Below, piece by piece: positions 1-4,516 of a stretch of 5,663 bases of DNA. Under the pieces are notes generated by a model. It did no database searches. It was not told the origin of the DNA and saw only the letters and a list, made by a program, of their open reading frames with translations. This stretch comes from Patescibacteria group bacterium (GTDB lineage: Bacteria; Patescibacteriota; Minisyncoccia; Phycocordibacterales; SBAW01), in NCBI GenBank assembly GCA_030916835.1, contig JAUPWA010000038.1, positions 1 to 5,663 of the forward strand, in the 5' to 3' direction. The translations under genes were made by a program, and so were the position numbers. How positions within the stretch are numbered: position 1 is the stretch's first letter; each line of letters starts with the position of its first letter.

Positions 1-423
1 AATTACTTCCTCCCCCATAAAAGGTTTTTACGTCCCGAAGGACTTCATCAACCACGCGGCGTCGCTCCGTCAGACTTTCGTCCATTGCGGAAGATTCTCG
101 ACTGCAGCCATCCGTAGATGTATAGCCCGTGTCTCAGTGCTATCGGTGGGGGTCAGCCTCTCAGCTCCCCTAAGCGTCATAGCCTTGGTACGCCGTTACC
201 GTACCAACTAGCTGATGCTGCGCAGGCCGCTCAAAGAGCGAAAAACTTTACTCCGGAGAGACTATCGGGAATTACCTACTCTTTCGAATAGCTATGCCCG
301 ACTCTTCGGTGCGTACCTGCGTATTACTACCTCGTCTGCCACTATCCTTGCGGATCGTTCGACTTGCATGCCTTATCCACGCCGCCAGCGTTCATCCTGA
401 GCTAGGATCAAACTCTGAATAAA
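1..423 (-). rRNA. rrs: 16S ribosomal RNA, 5' part (partial, runs off left edge)
   Basis: Read on the minus strand, this is the 5' domain of a bacterial 16S rRNA. The 27F-like block lies at 416-397, followed by a GATGAACGCTGGCGGCG block, ACTGAGACACGG, and the CGCAATGGACGAAAGTCTGACGGAGCGACGCCGCG region. The end at 423 is set by analogy with E. coli, where about 7 nt precede AGAGTTTG, so it is uncertain by a few bases. The window stops near E. coli position 430, so the V4 region and the anti-Shine-Dalgarno end are absent. Helix 6 (V1) is very short, an ATCC/GGAT stem with a GCAA loop. Several near-universal sites are altered, but changes in helices 1 and 14 keep base pairing, which argues for a real functional rRNA rather than sequencing error. 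The pattern fits Patescibacteria/Parcubacteria; finer placement is not attempted. Confidence 0.97.
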
Positions 424-453
424 AGACTATTACTAGTCTCCAATAGATGTATG

Positions 454-482
454 GAACAAGAGAAAAAGTATTTCTCTTGTTC
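454..482 (-). repeat. Perfect 12-bp hairpin just upstream of 16S
   Basis: Arms 454-465 (GAACAAGAGAAA) and 471-482 (TTTCTCTTGTTC) are exact reverse complements separated by a 5-nt loop. It starts about 31 nt before the mature 16S end in the rRNA transcript. The stem is AT-rich in the loop-proximal half. It could be an RNA processing or folding element of the pre-rRNA. It is not followed by a T tract in the rRNA direction, so it is unlikely to terminate transcription. Confidence 0.7.
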
Positions 483-554
483 GGAATTTCTGGTTCTTGC
501 TGTTCCTTCTTTTCTTCCATTGCTGGAGATTGAAGGACACAAGTGTGATCGTGT

Positions 555-584
555 GACCCATTCAATCTTTTCGATTGAACGGTC
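555..584 (-). repeat. Two-part hairpin in the rRNA leader
   Basis: GACC (555-558) pairs with GGTC (581-584). Inside it, TTCAATC (561-567) pairs with GATTGAA (573-579) around a 5-nt loop. A small 2-by-1 internal loop separates the two stems. It lies mid-leader and is probably part of the folded pre-16S leader; its function is not evident. Confidence 0.55.
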
Positions 585-706
585 TTTTATGCTGCCCTTC
601 TTCGCTACAAGCTTCGAAGGGTTTTCTTTTTCAAAAAACAAGCCCGCCTACAGCGGACACTCCTTGAGAACCAGGGTGTGTCTTACCGTTAGGAAGCCAT
701 GCGAGC

Positions 707-734
707 AGTATAGTCGGATTTGGGGACAAGTCAA
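707..734 (-). promoter_or_regulatory. Sigma70-type promoter of the rRNA operon
   Basis: On the minus strand, a TTGACT -35 box (734-729) and a TATACT -10 box (712-707) are separated by 16 bp. Each box differs from consensus at one position (the last base of the -35, the fifth of the -10). The predicted start is an A near 700, giving a leader of about 277 nt before 16S. The -35 sits in a tandem AAGTC repeat (728-737 on the plus strand). A weaker candidate further upstream (TTTTCC at 778-773, 17 bp, TATTTT at 755-750) could be a second tandem promoter but matches consensus poorly. Confidence 0.75.
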
Positions 735-752
735 GTCGCACATATCCCCAAA
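719..752. promoter_or_regulatory. 8-bp inverted repeat bracketing the rRNA -35 box (possible operator)
   Basis: TTTGGGGA (719-726) and TCCCCAAA (745-752) are exact reverse complements, 18 nt apart, with the -35 box of the rRNA promoter between them. The left arm falls in the promoter spacer and the right arm just upstream of the -35. The right arm also ends 19 nt before the start codon of the divergent pilin-like gene. The position would suit a dimeric regulator acting on one or both genes, but repeats of this size also arise by chance, so this is a candidate only. Confidence 0.35.
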
Positions 753-770
753 ATATGCTGAAATAGAGCC

Positions 771-1604
771 ATGGAAAAGCGGGGTTTTACCCTTGTCGAA
801 ATGCTCGGAGTAATAGCCATTATAGGCATCCTTTCAAGTATCGTGCTGGTGTCCCTATCATCCCAAAGACAAAAGACACGCATTACCGCCGGCCAGGCTA
901 TGGACTCCTCCATCAGCCACGGCGCTATTGGGGCTCGGATGGTAGGAGAGTGGCGCCTCAACGAAACAACGGGAACAAAGGCGAGCGACTCCTCAGGAGC
1001 GGGGCTCGACGGCACCATCCTGGGCGGCGTAACGTTAGGAGGAGATGGCGTTGAGAGCACTTCGTTTGCTTTCAATGGCTCAACGGGCGTTATTGGCATA
1101 CCATTTGGTCGCCAAATGGGGCTCCTAAATAATCAAAACAATGTGACCGTAACTGCTTGGATAAAAACGGGTTTTGGGAGTAACGGCAACCAAGACATCG
1201 TCGCGCACAATTGCCAGTTTGTTATTCGACTCAATGGAACAAGCAAGAACGCAACCTTCTATGTTTGTACCACTACCCCATCGGTGGGATGGCGAACACC
1301 CGTTGCAACTCCCAGTAAATCGATTAATCCAAACGAGTGGACTTTTATCGCAGCAACGTATGATGGCACAACACAATCGGTGTACATCAACGGGACACTA
1401 AAAGGTTCGAACACATCAGCGAGCGGCCTCCTTAACACTGCTAACAGTGAAATAAGTATTGGCGCTTGGAGCAGTGCAACTCCATCAAACATATACAATG
1501 GCTCAATAGATGAGGTGCGTGTATATGCAGGAGCGCTTACCGCTGAGGCTCTTGGTAAGCTTTATGCTGAGAGTGCGCCACGCCACGGGCTGGCTACGAA
1601 GTAG
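771..1604 (+). CDS. Type IV pilin/pseudopilin-like protein with LamG-like domain
   Basis: A 277-residue protein with a class III prepilin signal: short basic leader MEKRG, then FTLVE with Glu at mature position 5 (residue 10), and a hydrophobic helix to about residue 29. A prepilin peptidase would be expected to cut after Gly5. Residues about 58-268 resemble the LamG_3/concanavalin A-like jelly roll: VGEWRLNETTG near the start, the WTFIAATYDGTTQSVYING core (190-208) and the closing GSIDEVRVYAGALTAE (244-259). Cys148 and Cys166 could form a disulfide. The start is fixed by an in-frame TGA at 759-761 with no start codon in between. No clear Shine-Dalgarno is seen. The protein is probably a surface or minor pilin adding a ligand-binding or adhesive head; ligand unknown. 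It stands alone, divergent from the rRNA and overlapping the convergent kinase gene by 11 nt. Confidence 0.9.
   Translation: MEKRGFTLVEMLGVIAIIGILSSIVLVSLSSQRQKTRITAGQAMDSSISHGAIGARMVGEWRLNETTGTKASDSSGAGLDGTILGGVTLGGDGVESTSFAFNGSTGVIGIPFGRQMGLLNNQNNVTVTAWIKTGFGSNGNQDIVAHNCQFVIRLNGTSKNATFYVCTTTPSVGWRTPVATPSKSINPNEWTFIAATYDGTTQSVYINGTLKGSNTSASGLLNTANSEISIGAWSSATPSNIYNGSIDEVRVYAGALTAEALGKLYAESAPRHGLATK
1535..1560. repeat. 7-bp perfect inverted repeat inside the end of the pilin-like gene
   Basis: GCTTACC (1535-1541) and GGTAAGC (1554-1560) pair exactly around a 12-nt loop. The repeat lies 34 nt beyond the kinase stop on the minus strand. It is followed by only TTT on the plus strand and by no T run on the minus strand. 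It could slow or end read-through of the converging sec-kinase operon, but it lacks the features of a standard intrinsic terminator. It may equally be a coincidence of coding sequence. Confidence 0.25.
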
Positions 1605-1605
1605 C
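1593..1605. repeat. Palindrome holding both stop codons of the convergent genes
   Basis: GCTAC-GAA-GTAGC is a 5-bp inverted repeat with a 3-nt centre. The plus-strand pilin-like gene ends at TAG 1602-1604 and the minus-strand kinase gene ends at TAG 1596-1594. Each stop therefore lies in one arm and the genes overlap by 11 nt. There is no space for a separate terminator between them. Confidence 0.7.
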
Positions 1606-2148
1606 GATTGTTTTCCATACCTCTTCCACCTGCAAAAAGAGCGCCTCTCGCGTAGTATCGTTCACAAAGGAGTGCTGAGCCTGCTTCATAACTCCAAACA
1701 CATTCATATCCCAGGCTTCAGTCCCCTGCATTTCTCTGTCCTCGTACTCACAAAATTGCTCAAAGGTGACCTGGTCGGTCTCGCTCATGCGGGCACGTAT
1801 ACGCTCATAGCGAATCTTTCTATCAGCATCTACCGCCCACAGTTGTGCACCGTGCGCGAGGAGTAACTGCGCTTCTCCAATGGTGCGGATAGACTCAATA
1901 ACGCTCGCTCCTGGCGTCGCCTGTGCCTGTGCCAACAGGCGCTCCACCACATACGCAGGGCCGTGTGCCTTGCGCAGCTCATTGGCTACCTGGCGCATGT
2001 GGGTGCGATCCACCGGCAAACCTTGTTTTTGGATTTCCTCAATTAAAAAAGTGCGGGCTGAAAAATGGTTGCACCCTTTTTGCTCAACGAGATAGTCGAC
2101 AACGGTACCCTTCCCCGCCCCATTGGTTCCCGTTATACCGATTATCAT
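1594..2148 (-). CDS. P-loop nucleotide kinase-like protein (AAA_18 / dephospho-CoA kinase or UPF0200-like)
   Basis: A 184-residue protein that opens with a beta strand and Walker A motif GTNGAGKGT (residues 7-15, Lys13). A second conserved block, VIESIRTIGEA (83-93), is in the place where nucleotide kinases carry a Walker B-like/substrate strand. AVDADRKIRYERIRAR (105-120) resembles the strand plus arginine-rich lid of nucleoside monophosphate kinases and dephospho-CoA kinase. The overall order also recalls archaeal UPF0200 proteins, including the ELRKAHGPAYVVERL segment (57-71). Likely a small cytosolic phosphotransferase using ATP; the acceptor cannot be named from sequence. The ATG lies 8 nt after the secF stop without a clear Shine-Dalgarno, so it is probably translated by coupling as the last gene of the secD-secF operon. 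An upstream in-frame stop (2172-2170) leaves no better start. Confidence 0.85.
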   Translation of the reverse strand: MIIGITGTNGAGKGTVVDYLVEQKGCNHFSARTFLIEEIQKQGLPVDRTHMRQVANELRKAHGPAYVVERLLAQAQATPGASVIESIRTIGEAQLLLAHGAQLWAVDADRKIRYERIRARMSETDQVTFEQFCEYEDREMQGTEAWDMNVFGVMKQAQHSFVNDTTREALFLQVEEVWKTIATS

Positions 2149-2156
2149 AGCGCGAA

Positions 2157-3062
2157 TTAGGAACGCGTTTTATGCTGCCACTTTTCCCACGCGACCAGGA
2201 GTGGTGCGGCGAGGAAGATAGACGAGTAGGTACCCGCTACCATACCCACAATGAGCGTCAGTGCGAAATCTTTTGTTGAGACAGGGCCAACCAAGAAGAG
2301 CGAGAAGAGTACGATGATAACCGTGAGCGAGGTGTTGAGAGACCGTGAAAGAGTTTGCTTAATAGAGCGTCCAACAACCGACTCAAAGGTTTCCTGCTTA
2401 TGACGCTCCTCGTTAAGGCGCAAGTTTTCGCGAATACGATCAAAGACAACAATGGTGTCGTTAATGGAAATACCAAGGATTGTGAGGAGCGCCACGATAA
2501 ACAAAGAGTCTATCTCTGCCCCATCATAAAAGCCGAGAAACGCGAATAGGCCGGCAGGAATGAGCACGTCGTGTAGCAAAGTGATGATAGCAACCACACC
2601 GTACTTCCATGACGCAACAGGCTTTGACACATGACGGAACGCAAATGCAATAAAAAGAATGATGCATAGCATCACGAGCCCGAGTGCGATCCACGCCTTG
2701 CGCAAAAGCTCAGCGCCAAGCGTAGGGCCCACCGTCGTAAACTGGTCTTCCTTCATGGGCCCGAGCGCACCGAGCACCACCTCAAGCTGGTTTTTCTCTG
2801 TTTGTGTCAGATCGCGCTGACGCAAAATATAGCCATTCGTACCACTAGGCTGGATGCGTACCTCGCCAAAATCGAGCTTGTCGGCAAGTTGTTGGACTTG
2901 CTCGATTGGTGGGCGCTCCTGTGAGTACGTAACTTGTAAGAGTGAACCGCCTGCAAGGTCGATACCGGGCTTCAGCCCCCACGTAGCTATAGCAAACACC
3001 GCCAAAACAGAAAGGATGGCCGGCACTAAGAAAAAATAGGAAAGATTTTTTTGAATATTCAT
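2157..3062 (-). CDS. secF: Protein translocase subunit SecF
   Basis: A 301-residue membrane protein that works with SecD beside SecYEG to drive late steps of protein export using the proton gradient. Visible SecF signatures are TM1 (about 10-29), GIDLAGGSLLQV just after it (33-44), VGPTLGAEL (111-119) before TM2, SINDTIVVFDRIREN (199-213), RSIKQTLSRSLNTS (232-245), and a last pair of helices with GTYSSIFLAAPLL (277-289). Asp202 and Arg240 match charged transmembrane residues that matter for proton use in SecDF, by family knowledge. I chose the ATG at 3062, one base after the secD stop (TAA-T-ATG), because the protein then starts like other SecF proteins. A TTG at 3092 would add ten residues overlapping secD and is less likely. 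No Shine-Dalgarno is obvious; coupling to secD translation is expected. Confidence 0.95.
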   Translation of the reverse strand: MNIQKNLSYFFLVPAILSVLAVFAIATWGLKPGIDLAGGSLLQVTYSQERPPIEQVQQLADKLDFGEVRIQPSGTNGYILRQRDLTQTEKNQLEVVLGALGPMKEDQFTTVGPTLGAELLRKAWIALGLVMLCIILFIAFAFRHVSKPVASWKYGVVAIITLLHDVLIPAGLFAFLGFYDGAEIDSLFIVALLTILGISINDTIVVFDRIRENLRLNEERHKQETFESVVGRSIKQTLSRSLNTSLTVIIVLFSLFLVGPVSTKDFALTLIVGMVAGTYSSIFLAAPLLVAWEKWQHKTRS

Positions 3063-3063
3063 A

Positions 3064-4404
3064 TTATTTTTTGAGACCCTGACCACGCTCAATGGGAAAA
3101 CCAGAACGCAAAAGGAAGGCGCCTGCTCGTGAGTTGGCGTTCATGCCAAGCGCAAGCAAGAAGGTGCGAGAAATGGTGATAGCCGAGAGAAGCGACACGA
3201 CCACCCCAAGACCAAAAACAAGCGCAAAACCTTTGATAAGCGAGGTGCCAAACCAAAAGAGGATGACCGCCGCGATAATGTGCGCAATATTCGAGTCTCG
3301 AATTGCACTCCATGCGCGAGAAAAACCTTCACGAATAGCAGTTGTGGCTTGCTTGCCCTCGTTCAACTCTTCCTTCATGCGCTCGGCAATGAGCACGTTG
3401 GCGTCAACAGCCAAACCTACCGAGAGAATGAAGCCTGCGATACCTGCCGCGGTGAGCACGACAGGAATAAGCTTAAAGAGCGCGAGCATGAGGACTACGT
3501 AAATAGCAAGCGACACCACGGCAACAACGCCAGGCAAGCGATACCAAAGGATCATAAAAGCAGCGAGCACCACAAACCCAATAATGCCTGCCATAACACC
3601 AGCACGCGCCGCTTCATCACCAAGAGTCGCCCCGATACTTTCAGTCGAGGTGAGTGTTATAGGCACTGGTAGTGCGCCAAGATTGAGATTGGTTGCTAAA
3701 TCTTTTGCACTCTGAGCGGTGAAATTACCCGAGATGACCGCACTCCCGTTATCAATCTCCTCTTGTATGACTGGCGCCGAAAGGAGCTTACCATCAAGGA
3801 AGATGCCGAGCTCGCGACCAACATGAGCCTTAGTGATATCAGAAAAGAGTTTTGAACCATCATCATTAAAATTGACCAACACAGTGGGTGAACTCGCCAT
3901 AGAGTTGCTCCCATTACCAAATTGCAACGCTGCTGAAGCTAAGTACTTACCCGTAAGACCCGTGTCCTCAAACGCGAGGGGGTTCGCCTCGCCGGTTGCA
4001 AGAGTGGTGGAGGCCTCCATACCCTGCTTCACGAGCTTAAATTCCAAAGTTGGTGTCTGACCGATCATGGCTACAGCCTGGTTCACATCAGTGACTCCTG
4101 GCAGCTCCACAATGAGGCGATACGCCCCGTTACCGAGGGCTCCTCCTTTCTGGGTCTGTACCACAGGCTCGCCGACACCAAAAGCGTTTACGCGCCGCTC
4201 AATAACCTGCTGAAGCGCATTCATAGCATCACCCTCGCCGCCTGAGGGAAGTTTAGTGGTATCTGCGTCATATACGAGGTGGGTACCGCCAGAAAGGTCC
4301 AGGCCGAGCTTAAAGGCAAAGCGCCCGTGAGCAAAATAGACAAAACTGCCGATGAGTGCGGCGGTAATAAGAATCAACACAGCGCTGTAGCGCAATGCAA
4401 ACAT
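3064..4404 (-). CDS. secD: Protein translocase subunit SecD
   Basis: A 446-residue partner of SecF in the Sec export machinery. TM1 spans about 7-25, followed by GLDLSGGTHLVY (34-45), ERRVNAFGV (69-77), VELPGV (99-104) and IGQTPTLEF (114-122) of the periplasmic-type P1 domain. The block LDGKLLSAPVIQEEI (203-217) and ALPVPI (244-249) precede five C-terminal helices with AGFILSVGLAVDANVLIAERMKEEL (323-347) and IRDSN (368-372). Asp334 is the conserved intramembrane acid linked to proton flow in the family. It is well below the roughly 615 residues of E. coli SecD and fits the short type without an enlarged P1 head. The ATG at 4404 is preferred because a plausible promoter ends 8 nt before it. 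In-frame GTG codons at 4431 and 4407 are alternatives, the former adding nine hydrophobic residues. First gene of the secD-secF-kinase operon. Confidence 0.93.
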   Translation of the reverse strand: MFALRYSAVLILITAALIGSFVYFAHGRFAFKLGLDLSGGTHLVYDADTTKLPSGGEGDAMNALQQVIERRVNAFGVGEPVVQTQKGGALGNGAYRLIVELPGVTDVNQAVAMIGQTPTLEFKLVKQGMEASTTLATGEANPLAFEDTGLTGKYLASAALQFGNGSNSMASSPTVLVNFNDDGSKLFSDITKAHVGRELGIFLDGKLLSAPVIQEEIDNGSAVISGNFTAQSAKDLATNLNLGALPVPITLTSTESIGATLGDEAARAGVMAGIIGFVVLAAFMILWYRLPGVVAVVSLAIYVVLMLALFKLIPVVLTAAGIAGFILSVGLAVDANVLIAERMKEELNEGKQATTAIREGFSRAWSAIRDSNIAHIIAAVILFWFGTSLIKGFALVFGLGVVVSLLSAITISRTFLLALGMNANSRAGAFLLRSGFPIERGQGLKK

Positions 4405-4412
4405 CACGACGC

Positions 4413-4441
4413 ACAATACCAAAAAAGCCACGCTGCCACAA
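4413..4441 (-). promoter_or_regulatory. Candidate promoter for the secD operon, possibly leaderless
   Basis: On the minus strand, TTGTGG (4441-4436) and TATTGT (4418-4413) are 17 bp apart. The -10 ends 8 nt before the ATG at 4404, so the transcript would begin at or within two bases of that codon. No Shine-Dalgarno precedes any secD start candidate, which fits a leaderless message. A second -10-like TATTAT lies at 4466-4461 but has no matching -35; it would suit the GTG start at 4431 instead. Confidence 0.35.
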
Positions 4442-4505
4442 GGGCTTGCAATACACCGTAATAATACCTACTGTTGCACAGGAAGAACCCTTACACTCAA
4501 ACCCT

Positions 4506-4512
4506 AGAGGAG
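4506..4512 (+). promoter_or_regulatory. Shine-Dalgarno of the HD-domain gene
   Basis: AGAGGAG ends 4 nt before the ATG at 4517. It is the only clear purine-rich ribosome binding site at a gene start in this window. Together with the in-frame TAG at 4505-4507 it fixes the start of the HD-domain gene. Confidence 0.65.
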
Positions 4513-4516
4513 TGCG

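Larger units (their letters stand above)
424..700 (-). other. 16S rRNA 5' leader (transcribed spacer), rich in hairpins, no gene
   Basis: This stretch of about 277 nt lies between the predicted rRNA transcription start (near 700) and the mature 16S end. No convincing gene is present: short open frames on either strand run into the rRNA or the promoter and resemble no known protein. It holds a series of inverted repeats: 424-439 (6 bp), 454-482 (12 bp perfect), 555-584 (4+7 bp), 595-621 (6 bp) and 657-679 (7 bp with a bulge). Leaders of rRNA operons usually pair with sequence after the 16S to form a processing stem. That partner would lie outside the window, so it cannot be tested. I found no canonical boxA antitermination element. 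Confidence 0.6.

Noticed and set aside
215..400. Open frame of 61 codons on the plus strand
   Set aside because: It lies wholly inside the 16S rRNA gene on the opposite strand and resembles no protein.
595..631. Hairpin followed by a T-rich run on the plus strand, like an intrinsic terminator
   Set aside because: No plus-strand gene precedes it, and the stem is only 6 bp with a 15-nt loop. In the rRNA direction the T run becomes an A run before the stem.
408..641. Open frame of 77 codons on the minus strand before 16S
   Set aside because: It runs into the mature 16S and covers the hairpin-rich leader; the translation looks like untranslated RNA, with no recognisable domain or ribosome binding site.
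750..778. Possible second rRNA promoter on the minus strand (TTTTCC, 17 bp, TATTTT)
   Set aside because: Only three of six and four of six bases match consensus, and AT-rich sequence gives such hits easily. Mentioned with the main promoter, not called.
451..813. Open frame of 120 codons on the plus strand
   Set aside because: It spans the rRNA leader and promoter and overlaps the better supported pilin-like gene in another frame.
3063..3092. SecF start at TTG 3092
   Set aside because: It would add ten residues overlapping secD; the ATG at 3062 directly follows the secD stop and gives the usual SecF N-terminus.
3092..3502. 136-codon open frame antisense to secD
   Set aside because: Shadow of the secD reading frame; composition is low in hydrophobic order and no family is recognisable.
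4446..4497. Plus-strand promoter for the HD gene (TTGCAA, TTGCAC, TACACT boxes)
   Set aside because: No pair of boxes has acceptable spacing together with acceptable match, so the promoter is left uncalled.
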